NCBI GenBank assembly: GCA_002215675.1
Contig: NGFH01000001.1
Coordinates: 186,001 to 250,000, forward strand
Length of the DNA: 64,000 nucleotides
Direction of reading: 5' to 3'
DNA from: Bacteroidetes bacterium 2013_40CM_41_45
GTDB lineage: Bacteria; Bacteroidota; Bacteroidia; AKYH767-A; 2013-40CM-41-45
The notes under the pieces are model-generated. The model was given only the letters and a program-made list of their open reading frames with translations, had not been told where the DNA came from and made no database searches. The translations under genes and the position numbers were made by a program. Positions 28,584 through 37,406 of the stretch are shown one piece after another; position 1 is the stretch's first letter, and the number at the start of each line of letters is the position of its first letter.

Positions 28584-29792
28584 CTATCCGTCAGGGGTAG
28601 TGCTTTTGTCATTTGACTTAAGTCTCGTTGTTACCGGAGATTTAAAATAACCTAATTCATTTTTGATTTGTTCTGCTTCCTTTTGTTGTACATCGCTCCA
28701 TTGTGTCAAGTTCATATAAGTCAAGTCTAACGAATGTCCTTTCCCTTTTTGATACGGGTCTGTTCCAATTCCAATGACAATATTTTTATCCCTATTTAAT
28801 GAGCGGGCTACTAAACATCTTAAATGTAATTCTTTTCTTCCAAATTCTCTATCATCGTGAGGCCGAACCATTATAACATAAAGAGGTGAGTTTTCTAATT
28901 CGCTAGAAATAATTCGAGCTTTAACTTTTGGTTTTTCTATATTGCTATCAAGTACCTCCATTAAAAGTTTACTCATTTGGCGTCTGTCAATTCTTCTTTC
29001 TTTATTCATAAACCGAAGAGCAATTTCTAATTCTTCACGGCTTATTATATTAATTAAATTTTGTGTCTCAAAATCTGCCGTTAATCTTTCAATAAGCCCG
29101 TCCCATATGTAACTTATTTTATTTTCGGTTTTTTCTTTTAGATATTCTTCCGATTTAGAAAAGCTACTCCAGTATTCACCGTCCATTATTAGCAAGTCAA
29201 CGTCATTAGGAACACTAAAGCGATTATGTAAATACATAGCTAAATAATCCTCGCCAGAAAAAACTACATGACGGATATGTTTATTTACGAAATCCTCTTT
29301 CGCTTTTAAGAATTCTATAAAATCAGCAATGGTATCAAGCTCATGAAGTACAATTTGAATAGAGCGTTCATCAAAAACGTGTACGAAACCCTTTCCAAAA
29401 TCTCCAAGTTTTAATGAAAATCTTTCTCCTCTTCCAAATGCTACTGCGACTCGATAAATATTTCGTGTCTCTTTTTTTGGGAGTTTTAGTTTTGTTTTTT
29501 TATCTTTTAAAAGTATATCTTCCTTAAACTGTAGAATTCTCTCCGCTCCATAGATTTGGTCAACTGATTCGTTTATAGCTTTTCGTTCCCATCTTTCTGC
29601 ATCTATGTCGTAATTTCCACTATCTTTTACAATAATCTCTTTAACTGAAAATATTATTATATCAGGGTCACATACTACCAATATGTCACAAAGTTCTTTA
29701 CCTAATTCTTTACCGATAGGATTCGGAAAACTCCAAAAAGAAAGAAATGTGCTCCGACAAAGTTCTGATACGAATTTTTCTGTTGGTGTCAT
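28584..29792 (-). CDS. Orphan protein, possible nuclease fold, unknown function
   Basis: 402 residues, no signal peptide. Near the N-terminus KELCDILVVCDPDIIIFSVK has the spacing (acidic, hydrophobic strand, xVK) of a PD-(D/E)XK-like core, but key residues are not certain. The remaining sequence is mixed alpha/beta with no motif I know. Base composition is visibly more AT-rich than polA beside it, and palindromic repeats and structured DNA flank it, all signs of an acquired gene. A -7 element (TACTTTTG, 29819-29826) lies upstream. A defence or restriction-related role is possible but unproven. Confidence 0.65.
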   Translation of the reverse strand: MTPTEKFVSELCRSTFLSFWSFPNPIGKELGKELCDILVVCDPDIIIFSVKEIIVKDSGNYDIDAERWERKAINESVDQIYGAERILQFKEDILLKDKKTKLKLPKKETRNIYRVAVAFGRGERFSLKLGDFGKGFVHVFDERSIQIVLHELDTIADFIEFLKAKEDFVNKHIRHVVFSGEDYLAMYLHNRFSVPNDVDLLIMDGEYWSSFSKSEEYLKEKTENKISYIWDGLIERLTADFETQNLINIISREELEIALRFMNKERRIDRRQMSKLLMEVLDSNIEKPKVKARIISSELENSPLYVIMVRPHDDREFGRKELHLRCLVARSLNRDKNIVIGIGTDPYQKGKGHSLDLTYMNLTQWSDVQQKEAEQIKNELGYFKSPVTTRLKSNDKSTTPDG

Positions 29793-29818
29793 TACAATGT
29801 CAGGTTTTTCCGCTCTGC

Positions 29819-29826
29819 CAAAAGTA
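29819..29826 (-). promoter_or_regulatory. -7 promoter element of the orphan gene
   Basis: TACTTTTG on the minus strand, 27 bases before the ATG. No TTTG at -33. Confidence 0.4.
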
Positions 29827-29865
29827 TCAACTTAATCTTTCTTGGTCAGCACAGCCAAAATTGGG

Positions 29866-29980
29866 AGGAAGCATAGGGCTTTCGCGGGGTCGCCCTCTGC
29901 TTCAGTAACCCCAAGCTTGCTGCAACCCAGGCTGGTTGCTGCAGTTTGTAACCCCTTTTAGGTAACAAAAGGGCATGCAG
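29866..29980. other. GC-rich structured intergenic region without an ORF
   Basis: The 303-bp gap between 29792 and 30096 holds AGGGC/GCCCT arms (near 29875-29893), two direct copies of GTAACCCC, a near-palindrome TGCTGCAACC...GGTTGCTGCA and a CCCCTTTT...AAAAGGG stem. It contrasts with the AT-rich genes on both sides. It could be an RNA, a decayed repeat or an integration scar; nothing decides between them. Confidence 0.35.
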
Positions 29981-30030
29981 GGGCAGTTTAATGGACAAAA
30001 AATGAAAACAGATGAGTGTTTGTATTTTTA

Positions 30031-30062
30031 TTTGAAATTATTTCCCGACCCATGTATCTTTG
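30031..30062 (+). promoter_or_regulatory. Bacteroidota-type promoter
   Basis: TTTG (30031-30034), 20 bases, then TATCTTTG (30055-30062). Both elements match the consensus, about 35 bases before the TTG start at 30096. The -7 box is embedded in the near-palindrome CATGTATCTTTGTACATG. Confidence 0.8.
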
Positions 30063-30095
30063 TACATGGTAAATTGTGCTTAATAATTATTTGAG

Positions 30096-32612
30096 TTGAA
30101 AATAAAAAATTACACTTTCTTTTTTACTCGAGCGGGAATACTTTGCTTCCGGTTTATTTTTCTTGCAGGTATTTCTTCTGCGCAGAACACCCAGGTCGGT
30201 ATTCCGTGGACGGGCGCTTATGGTATTACGCAAACTGTTCAGCAGATTATGGCGCAGGATACCGCGCAGGCAGCATACACAGGAAATGTTATTATTGCGC
30301 GTGAACATGAAACGCATTTGCATAAGTCAAACAATCCGGATGCGCCTAATGTGTCAAGGTATCCTGTTGGTGCAGGTAACCCTGATGAAGATACAAGGTC
30401 AAGTGTGCCTACACAGGCCATAGGTGCAAGTTTTCTTGCCGCAGCAATCAGCAATACGGTTGGATATATTCCACCTGACTGCAATGGCGCTGCCGGGCCA
30501 GCACAGATTCTTGCTGTGGCCAACGGGCGCATTCGCGTATTCAGCAAAGCGGGGGTTCTTGGCTCGCTTGATGTAACTACCGATGCATTTTTTACCTCGG
30601 TGCGAAACGGTTCCAGCATCAGCGACACGCACATCCGCTACGACAGGTTATCTGCAAAGTGGTTTGTTGTTGCTATCAACGTAGCTAATACAAACAACAG
30701 GGTTGTCATTGCAGCCAGCAGCGGGCCGACCATTACAAACGCATCGTCATTTACATTTTATTATTTCGATTTCACGCTGGTGTCTCCTGCCGGGGATAAT
30801 GGAAAATTTCTTGACTATCCCACATTCGGTGTCGATGCAAATGCACTTTATATAGGAGGTGTTCGTTTCGACCCTAACAACTTTAACGGCTGCCCTGTCT
30901 TTGTTGTCAGAAAATCTTCTGTAACCGGTGTCGGGCCCATTGTTGTTACCGCTTTCAGAAATGCCGGCGGAACTTCTTCTGGTATTTATGTTCCGCAGGG
31001 AGTTGATAATGATGACCCCGCCGCAGCAGAAGGTTATTTCATCGGCACCGATGCAGGTGTTTACAGCAGACTGAATATTATCCGTGTGAGCACTCCGGGC
31101 GGCACACCGTCTATCACCACGCTTTCTCCCATCACCATCCCAACCAACAATAATCCTGTATTACAATATCACCAGGGAGCTGCGGCCAACAGGAGGTTAG
31201 ATGGATTAGACGACCGGTTGTTTGCAGCACACATCATGAAAAACAAGCTTACCGGTGTTTCATCATTGTGGACATCGCACGCAACCAAAGTTAACAACGT
31301 AGGAACGGCATCGGGCACTATGGACCGCAATGCCGCGCGCTATTATGAAATCGGGAATCTCACCACTACACCCACGCTGCTGCAGGCAGGAACACAATTT
31401 GATGGTGCAGCAACTAACCCGCGCGGATTTTGGATATCGAGTATTGCCATGACGGGGCAGGGACATGCGGTGCTCGCATACAGCACTGCCGGAACTGCGA
31501 GTTATGTTAATGCAGGCGCATCTGGGCATTACAGTGTTGATGCAGCCGGCCTGTTGCAAGGTTACAGCTTGGCTACTGCCTCAAGCACGGCATACAACGT
31601 TCAGGCTACTGACGGCCAGCGCTGGGGCGATTTCTCCCAGGTTGTTGTTGACCCGACGGATAACATGACGCTATGGACATTCCAGGAATATTGCAACGCA
31701 ACGAACTCATGGGGCGTTCGTGTCTTCTCGCTCAGGGCGCCCGCTCCTCCGCCCACCGCTTCTCTCAATGCATTACCCTTCGTTGGTATTTCGCCTTCCA
31801 ATCCGTTAAGCGTTGTCGCCAGTTCCACTCCAAACAACACAGGATTCTTTGACCCGGGCGCTGATGCCGGAGGTCCGGGTTTTGCCAATCACATCACCGC
31901 TTCGACTACGGGAGGAATCACGATGAACTCCGTTTCCTTTGTTGACCCAACCCATGTTAATCTCAACATTAACACATCGGCAGCATCTGCGGGAACGTAC
32001 ACCATTACCATTACAAACCCTGACGGCCAGTCTACCACCATCTCCATCACGGTAGTGTCTGCGCTGCCGGTCGAATTGATTTCATTTAATGCCGCCATTG
32101 ACGGTGATGCCTGTGTGCTTAGCTGGTCAACAGCATCCGAAAACAACAATGACTTTTTCGCTGCGGAAAAAAGCCTTGATGGTAACACTTTTGAAGAATG
32201 CGGAAGAGTGGGCGGAGCGGGCAATTCGTTGGTCATGCGTAACTATTCTTTCACCGATAAAAACCCTTACCCCGGGGTTTCCTTCTACCGCCTCCGCCAG
32301 GTTGACTTTGACGGAGCTACGGCTTTTTCCAGGGTAGTGGGGGTGTCGTTTGACAGGAATGATTTCTTCCTCATCAATGCGCACGCTGACTTCGAGAACC
32401 AATCCGTAATAATTTTTGTTAATGACAACGCAAACGAAACCATTGATTATCGCCTCACCGATGTTCCCGGGAAAACACTGTGCACCGGTTCCGTTGCGGC
32501 TTCAAAAGGAATCAATACATTCAGCATAAGCTGCAAAGACCTTTCACGAGGCATTTATTATTTGTCTCTTGCCGGCAGCACCAAAATTATTTCAGGAAAG
32601 ATTTTTTATTAG
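30096..32612 (+). CDS. Large secreted protein with T9SS sorting domain
   Basis: 838 residues from a TTG codon at 30096: an in-frame stop at 30081 rules out an upstream start, and this start gives a signal peptide (FFFTRAGILCFRFIFLAG, ending ISSAQ). Residues 130-520 form a beta-rich domain with GYIPPDCNGAAGP, DTHIRYDRLSAKWFVV and WGDFSQVVVDPTDNMTLW, possibly propeller-like. An Ig-like region (TASTTGGITMNSVSF to TITNPDGQST) follows, then a VELISFNA...LSWSTASENNNDFF segment typical of Bacteroidota surface proteins and a T9SS type A sorting domain. The function is unknown; adhesion or degradation are guesses. Confidence 0.8.
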   Translation: MKIKNYTFFFTRAGILCFRFIFLAGISSAQNTQVGIPWTGAYGITQTVQQIMAQDTAQAAYTGNVIIAREHETHLHKSNNPDAPNVSRYPVGAGNPDEDTRSSVPTQAIGASFLAAAISNTVGYIPPDCNGAAGPAQILAVANGRIRVFSKAGVLGSLDVTTDAFFTSVRNGSSISDTHIRYDRLSAKWFVVAINVANTNNRVVIAASSGPTITNASSFTFYYFDFTLVSPAGDNGKFLDYPTFGVDANALYIGGVRFDPNNFNGCPVFVVRKSSVTGVGPIVVTAFRNAGGTSSGIYVPQGVDNDDPAAAEGYFIGTDAGVYSRLNIIRVSTPGGTPSITTLSPITIPTNNNPVLQYHQGAAANRRLDGLDDRLFAAHIMKNKLTGVSSLWTSHATKVNNVGTASGTMDRNAARYYEIGNLTTTPTLLQAGTQFDGAATNPRGFWISSIAMTGQGHAVLAYSTAGTASYVNAGASGHYSVDAAGLLQGYSLATASSTAYNVQATDGQRWGDFSQVVVDPTDNMTLWTFQEYCNATNSWGVRVFSLRAPAPPPTASLNALPFVGISPSNPLSVVASSTPNNTGFFDPGADAGGPGFANHITASTTGGITMNSVSFVDPTHVNLNINTSAASAGTYTITITNPDGQSTTISITVVSALPVELISFNAAIDGDACVLSWSTASENNNDFFAAEKSLDGNTFEECGRVGGAGNSLVMRNYSFTDKNPYPGVSFYRLRQVDFDGATAFSRVVGVSFDRNDFFLINAHADFENQSVIIFVNDNANETIDYRLTDVPGKTLCTGSVAASKGINTFSISCKDLSRGIYYLSLAGSTKIISGKIFY

Positions 32613-32691
32613 CCGGCAGTTTTATCAGGCTTCCACTTCTCCAGAATTACTTTTTCCTTCCCATCCTTAGAATAAAACTAAGCTCATGTTC

Positions 32692-33798
32692 TCATTTTCT
32701 CATGATGTGCAGAAACCCATGAATATCTTTTGTTGCATTTGTGCAAAGATGACTGAAGTTCACGATGCCCGTATAGTAATACACTCCATCCGGACAATCT
32801 TTTCCTGAAGATTTATTTTTCCCATCCCAATTTACTTCTTTGTCATTAGTTTCAAAAACGAGATTGCCCCATCGGTTAAAGAATTTAATGTTGATGCCGC
32901 TGACATTTGAATATGCCGGACACTTCAATTGCATTTCAGCATTTGTAGCGAGGTTACATGGATGAAATAAATCATTGACACCATCGCTATTTGGGGAGAA
33001 GACGTTGGGAAGATTATAGATGAAATCAGTTTTCTCCATAGGGCATTGAAAAACGGTATCTACTTCCGTACTTACGCATAAACGGACATCATCTAAGATT
33101 AGCTCGGTAAACAATTGGGAAATATGCCCCCAATGAGTGAACTTAATAGTATGCGAATCAGATATAGCGTTAAATTCAATAATGAATCGCTTGCCAATGC
33201 CAAGCGGAGGCGGGGTTCGTCTTTCCCGTAGTAAAATGTTTCCGAAACCCACATCTACTGCAAATAAACCAGGGTAGAAATTGTCCTCACCACCCGCCCA
33301 GAATTCCAATATGTATTTTGTGCATGGCGTAAGCCCGGTTACGGTCTGTCGCAAACTAACCCCGACTGTATCACCATAACCAGGATAGCGAGCTACAGGG
33401 TATCCAGGAGGGATATCACTTACTACACAACCCGAAGTGATTAAACACGATTCATCATTCGTATCAGGAGAGCAAGCATCCCAAAACCAATTTCCAAAGT
33501 AAACTGCCTTAGTTCCTTCCGGAATGACGGAAAAAGTATTATTGACCAAGTGAGCATAAGTATTAATTCCACCCCCTGTGCATATCCAATTAGTGATATT
33601 ACAGTTGTATGTTGTAGCATTAGGGCAAAAGAAAGTTCCAACTCCACACCCATTTTCAAAACCCCCGTTTAGAATTAGGTTATTAACGCCATTAGTTATG
33701 GGAGCATTTTGGTCGTAGCAGGAAACACAAGTTACTTGTCCTGCTGAATAGTTGCAGATTGTAAAACTAAATACGCCATAAAAAAAATATTTTTTCAT
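32692..33798 (-). CDS. Secreted protein with gliding-motility-type (T9SS type B) C-terminal domain
   Basis: 368 residues from the ATG at 33798; a TACATTTG element (33832-33839) lies upstream of this ATG and overlaps the longer alternative start. There is a signal peptide ending YSAGQ. The middle is a cysteine-containing domain with a repeat-like GGFENGCGVGTF and a carbohydrate-binding-like region (FILEFNAISDSHTIKF-type strands). The C-terminus NVFSPNSDGVNDLFHP, FNRWGNLVFE and GKDCPDGVYYY is the type B sorting domain, used by SprB-like adhesins with a PorP/SprF partner. Probably surface-exposed. Confidence 0.8.
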   Translation of the reverse strand: MKKYFFYGVFSFTICNYSAGQVTCVSCYDQNAPITNGVNNLILNGGFENGCGVGTFFCPNATTYNCNITNWICTGGGINTYAHLVNNTFSVIPEGTKAVYFGNWFWDACSPDTNDESCLITSGCVVSDIPPGYPVARYPGYGDTVGVSLRQTVTGLTPCTKYILEFWAGGEDNFYPGLFAVDVGFGNILLRERRTPPPLGIGKRFIIEFNAISDSHTIKFTHWGHISQLFTELILDDVRLCVSTEVDTVFQCPMEKTDFIYNLPNVFSPNSDGVNDLFHPCNLATNAEMQLKCPAYSNVSGINIKFFNRWGNLVFETNDKEVNWDGKNKSSGKDCPDGVYYYTGIVNFSHLCTNATKDIHGFLHIMRK

Positions 33799-33831
33799 TG
33801 CGTAAAGTTTTGCCTTGAAAAAAGATGTCCT

Positions 33832-33839
33832 CAAATGTA
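33832..33839 (-). promoter_or_regulatory. -7 promoter element of the type B secreted protein gene
   Basis: TACATTTG on the minus strand, about 34 bases before the ATG at 33798. Confidence 0.4.
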
Positions 33840-33984
33840 CCTTTTTTCAGTACCATAAAAAATTCAGTTTTCAGGATAGACAATCTTTTTAATCCTTTCG
33901 CTGCTTTACGCATGGTTAAGCAAAAATTTACGAGTCAATTTCAGCAAGTGTCAATTTCTTACGCAAAAAGTTTTTCTCTTTTAA

Positions 33985-33992
33985 TACATTTG
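33985..33992 (+). promoter_or_regulatory. -7 promoter element of icd
   Basis: TACATTTG, 22 bases before the icd ATG at 34014. The -33 position holds no clear TTTG. Confidence 0.4.
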
Positions 33993-34013
33993 ACACCCTT
34001 TTAAAAACCAACC

Positions 34014-35339
34014 ATGAGCAATAAAATCACACGAGGACAAACCCTCAACATTCCCGATAATCCAATCATCCCATTCATAGAAGGCGATGGCACCGGGCCC
34101 GACATATGGCGCGCATCCGTCCGCGTTATGGATGCAGCTGTAGAAAAAGCATACAACGGCAAAAGAAAAATAGAATGGAAAGAAGTCCTTGCAGGGGAAA
34201 AAGCATTCAACAAAACCGGCAACTGGCTGCCCGATGAAACGCTGGACGCATTCAGGGAATATTTGGTCGGCATAAAAGGGCCGCTTACCACGCCCGTTGG
34301 CGGAGGCATCCGCTCACTTAATGTGGCCTTGCGGCAGATACTGGATTTGTATGTGTGTCTTCGACCTGTGCGGTGGTTCAAGGGAGTCCCTTCTCCCGTA
34401 AAAAACCCGGGTGCTGTGGATATGGTCATCTTCCGCGAGAACACCGAAGATATTTATGCGGGCATTGAGTACGCTGCCGGCTCCCCCGAGGCGCAGAAAG
34501 TTCTCAACTTCATTGCCGAAGAGTTTCCAAAAGATTTTTCTAAAATCCGTTTCGGCACCAAAGAAAAATCTGCCGAGTTCTGGAAAATGGTTGGCGCACC
34601 CAATGCAAAGGAAGATGTGCTTGTTGGCGTTGGCATCAAGCCTGTAAGCTGGAGCGGAAGCACGCGATTGATGCATTCTGCAATTTCTTACGCTTTGTTA
34701 TACAAGCGGAAAAGCGTTACCATCGTTCACAAAGGCAACATAATGAAATTCACCGAAGGCGCTTTCCGCGACTGGGGATATGCTGTTGCTGAAGAATATT
34801 TTCCTGGGAAAGTTTATACATGGAAGCAATGGGAGAAAACCAAAAAAGAAAAAGGAGAAGATGCAGCCAATGCAGAACAGAAGCAGGCGCTAGCTTCGGG
34901 AAAACTTTTGATTAAGGATGCCATAGCTGATATAGCCCTGCAGCAAGTGCTTACCCGTCCCGATGATTTTGATGTGATTGCTACGCTCAATCTCAATGGC
35001 GATTATTTGTCCGATGCGCTTGCTGCACAAGTTGGAGGAATAGGAATTGCTCCGGGAGCGAATATAAATTACATCACCGGGCATGCCATTTTTGAAGCTA
35101 CACATGGTACTGCTCCCAAATATGCAGGGCAGGATAAGGTGAATCCCGGCTCGGTGATTCTCTCCGGTGCGCTCATGTTTGAATACATGAAATGGGATGA
35201 AGCCGCTCAACTCATTTACAAGGGGCTTGAAAAATCCATTGCAGCCAAACGCGTCACATACGATTTTGAACGTCTTATGGAAGGAGCAACACTTTTGAAA
35301 TGTTCTGAGTTCGGAGATGAGATTATAAAGAATATGTAA
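34014..35339 (+). CDS. icd: NADP-dependent isocitrate dehydrogenase
   Basis: 441 residues. The start of the substrate site, [16 protein letters not shown], the phosphorylation-loop region ([21 protein letters not shown]), the [15 protein letters not shown] motif and the [19 protein letters not shown] metal-binding segment match the homodimeric E. coli-type enzyme, which oxidises isocitrate to 2-oxoglutarate in the TCA cycle. NADP preference is inferred from family membership. The gene stands alone, followed by the GxxExxY cassette. Confidence 0.95.
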   Translation: MSNKITRGQTLNIPDNPIIPFIEGDGTGPDIWRASVRVMDAAVEKAYNGKRKIEWKEVLAGEKAFNKTGNWLPDETLDAFREYLVGIKGPLTTPVGGGIRSLNVALRQILDLYVCLRPVRWFKGVPSPVKNPGAVDMVIFRENTEDIYAGIEYAAGSPEAQKVLNFIAEEFPKDFSKIRFGTKEKSAEFWKMVGAPNAKEDVLVGVGIKPVSWSGSTRLMHSAISYALLYKRKSVTIVHKGNIMKFTEGAFRDWGYAVAEEYFPGKVYTWKQWEKTKKEKGEDAANAEQKQALASGKLLIKDAIADIALQQVLTRPDDFDVIATLNLNGDYLSDALAAQVGGIGIAPGANINYITGHAIFEATHGTAPKYAGQDKVNPGSVILSGALMFEYMKWDEAAQLIYKGLEKSIAAKRVTYDFERLMEGATLLKCSEFGDEIIKNM

Positions 35340-35347
35340 AAAAGGAA

Positions 35348-35812
35348 TTCACGCAGAGGCGCGGAGAAATAATACGCAAAGGGCGCTAAGAAACATGACA
35401 GAGAATGAGATTTCGTACAAGATTATTGGCGCAGCAATTGAGCTGCATAAAAAACTTGGCCCGGGATTATTAGAATCTGTTTATGAAAATGCGCTTGCGT
35501 ATGATTTACGTGAAATCAGCTTAAAAATTCTTCAGCAGGTTCCCATGCCTTTGATTTATAAAGAAGTTAAAATGGAAGCGGGTTTCAGACTTGACCTGCT
35601 TGTTGAAGACAAAGTAATAGTTGAAATAAAATCTGTAGAAATACTTGCTCCGGTTCATTACTCACAACTGCTGACGTATCTTCGCTTGAGCAATAAAAAA
35701 TTAGGACTCTTAATTAATTTTAATAGCGAGGTTCTAAAGAGCGGAATACATAGAATTGTAAATAACCTTTAGCTCTGCGACCTTTGCGACTTCGCTTTGC
35801 GTCTCTGCGTGA
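35348..35812. mobile_element. Putative GxxExxY cassette bounded by inverted octamer arrays
   Basis: Left of the gene, 35348-35391 holds two units, ACGCAGAGGCGCGGAG and ACGCAAAGGGCGCTAAG. Right of it, 35773-35812 reads, on the minus strand, TTCACGCAGAGACGCAAAG followed by further TCGCAAAG and TCGCAGAG units. TTCACGCAGAG is shared exactly and in inverted orientation at the two outer ends. The ORF starts 3 bases after the left array and stops immediately before the right one, so the unit looks like a compact mobile cassette. No target duplication could be confirmed. Confidence 0.6.
35395..35772 (+). CDS. GxxExxY protein (PD-(D/E)XK-like nuclease family)
   Basis: 125 residues. GAAIELHKKLGPGLLESVYE contains the diagnostic G-L-L-E-S-V-Y motif of the GxxExxY family. 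FRLDLLVEDKVIVEIKSVE has the D...ExK spacing of a PD-(D/E)XK nuclease core, and the protein ends with a helical HYSQLLTYLRLSNKKLGLLINFN segment. The family is widespread but its biological role is not established. The gene sits exactly between inverted octamer arrays and interrupts nothing obvious between icd and the helix-hairpin-helix gene. Confidence 0.85.
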   Translation: MTENEISYKIIGAAIELHKKLGPGLLESVYENALAYDLREISLKILQQVPMPLIYKEVKMEAGFRLDLLVEDKVIVEIKSVEILAPVHYSQLLTYLRLSNKKLGLLINFNSEVLKSGIHRIVNNL

Positions 35813-35827
35813 AAAACATTTAACCCC

Positions 35828-36769
35828 ATGAAGAAACCATCCCGTTTCACCGATTCATGGAAGGACGTTTTCACATTTTCGGCGGGGGAGAAGCGGGGTA
35901 TTTATGTACTGCTCATTATCATTCTGATTTTAGCAGGAGCCATTTGGTTTTACCGCTACTATCCTCCTGCATTTCCAAAAGAAGATTATAGCGCATTTGA
36001 AAAAGAAGTGGACGAATTTCTTGCAGCGCAGGCACAACATGATTCATTAAAACCAAGTGCTCAAGTAACTGAAAAAGATTTTTCTCCTAAGAAATCTTCC
36101 ATCATTTACTTTGATTTTGACCCGAATAATATCTCCGCGGAAAGATGGAAGCAATTAGGGCTGAATAACGGTCAGATTCGTGCCATAAATAATTATCAAT
36201 CTAAAGGTGGAAAATTCAGAAAGAAGGAAGACTTTAAAAAGATGTATGTCATTTCTGAAAATGATTATGCGCGACTGGAACCATATATTAAAATAAAAGA
36301 ACAACAGCACGATACGACAAAGTATGGCGAGAAAAAATCTTTTACTCTTGTAACAACACACCCTGCGATACATATTGACATTGGGATTGCCGATACAGTG
36401 GAACTGCTGGCGGTAAAAGGAATCGGGCCTTCGAGAGCAAGAGGAATATTTAAATACAGGCAGTTGCTTGGAGGATATTATTCCGTCAATCAGTTGCGTG
36501 AGGTCTACGGAATTGACTCTGCTGCATATGCTGAAATTGCAGAACAGGTTTTTATCAAAGACGTCAGTAACATTAGCAAAATAAATATTAACACGGCAAC
36601 GTCTGAGCAAATGAGCAAGCATCCGTACATCAGGAAAAAACTTGCTGAAATTATCGTCAGGTACAGGAATCAGAATGGAAACTATAGTGATATTGCTGCA
36701 ATAAAGAAAATGCCTTTGGTGAATGACTCATTATATTTTAAACTTGCACCGTACTTAAAAGTGGAATAA
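35828..36769 (+). CDS. Membrane-anchored helix-hairpin-helix protein (ComEA-like)
   Basis: 313 residues. One membrane helix (IYVLLIIILILAGAIWFY, residues 27-45) precedes a soluble region with three helix-hairpin-helix units: FDPNNISAERWKQLGLNNGQ, then VELLAVKGIGPSRARGIFKY and finally INTATSEQMSKHPYIRKKLA. Such repeats bind DNA non-specifically; the topology suggests a periplasmic DNA-binding protein, as in ComEA of transformation systems, but no other competence gene is nearby. Start ATG at 35828. Confidence 0.8.
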   Translation: MKKPSRFTDSWKDVFTFSAGEKRGIYVLLIIILILAGAIWFYRYYPPAFPKEDYSAFEKEVDEFLAAQAQHDSLKPSAQVTEKDFSPKKSSIIYFDFDPNNISAERWKQLGLNNGQIRAINNYQSKGGKFRKKEDFKKMYVISENDYARLEPYIKIKEQQHDTTKYGEKKSFTLVTTHPAIHIDIGIADTVELLAVKGIGPSRARGIFKYRQLLGGYYSVNQLREVYGIDSAAYAEIAEQVFIKDVSNISKININTATSEQMSKHPYIRKKLAEIIVRYRNQNGNYSDIAAIKKMPLVNDSLYFKLAPYLKVE

Positions 36770-36770
36770 A

Positions 36771-36844
36771 AAGTTATACGTTATAAGTTACACGAAGAGA
36801 TATTAATGCCTTTTCGTATAACATATAACATATAACATATAACT
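36771..36844. repeat. TATAAC-type inverted repeat element upstream of apt
   Basis: Left arm AAGTTATACGTTATAAGTTA, right arm made of CATATAA units (ATAACATATAACATATAAC). The arms are inverted copies. A close relative lies at 39811-39879 upstream of hpf, and a short one at 42238-42262 upstream of the second subunit III gene. Confidence 0.75.
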
Positions 36845-36852
36845 TTCAATCA

Positions 36853-37404
36853 ATGCCGGTAAAGGAAAAATTGTCAATTGAGGAGCGCATCAAAAGTGCT
36901 GTTCGTGACGTTCCAGATTTTCCCAAGCCGGGAATATTATTTAAAGACATCACTCCCATACTGAGCAACCCGATTTTATGCGAGGAAATTGAAGAGGAAT
37001 TTTTAATTGTGTTTGATGAGATGGATATTGATGCGATTGCAGGAATAGAAAGCCGCGGATTTTTATTCGGTATGAGCTTGGCAAAACAGCTTTCGGTTCC
37101 TTTTGTTCCCGTTCGCAAAAAGGGAAAGCTTCCTTACAAAACCATTGCTTACGAATATGAACTGGAGTACGGGGCTTCCATAATAGAAATGCATACCGAT
37201 GTAATTACAAAAGGAATGAATGTTTTGATTCATGATGATCTTCTTGCAACGGGAGGAACAGCAGCGGCAACAGCGGAACTGGTGAAGATGCAGGACGCAA
37301 AAGTTGCCGGCTTTGCATTTATAGTTGAACTGGATTTTCTGAACGGGAGGAAAATGCTTGAGAAATACAAGGGTGAAATAATTTCATTGGCACATTATAA
37401 TTGA
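36853..37404 (+). CDS. apt: Adenine phosphoribosyltransferase
   Basis: 183 residues. [15 protein letters not shown] is the characteristic APRT N-terminal motif, [12 protein letters not shown] the adenine site, and [17 protein letters not shown] the PRPP-binding loop. It salvages adenine to AMP in the cytoplasm. The ATG lies 9 bp after the TATAAC repeat, so this repeat forms its leader or promoter region. The stop codon is 3 bp before the acyl-CoA dehydrogenase ATG, so the two are likely co-transcribed. Confidence 0.95.
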   Translation: MPVKEKLSIEERIKSAVRDVPDFPKPGILFKDITPILSNPILCEEIEEEFLIVFDEMDIDAIAGIESRGFLFGMSLAKQLSVPFVPVRKKGKLPYKTIAYEYELEYGASIIEMHTDVITKGMNVLIHDDLLATGGTAAATAELVKMQDAKVAGFAFIVELDFLNGRKMLEKYKGEIISLAHYN

Positions 37405-37406
37405 AC

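Noticed and set aside
35395-35772. Homing endonuclease call for the GxxExxY protein
   Set aside because: No LAGLIDADG, GIY-YIG or HNH motif; the fold is PD-(D/E)XK-like and no interrupted gene is evident.
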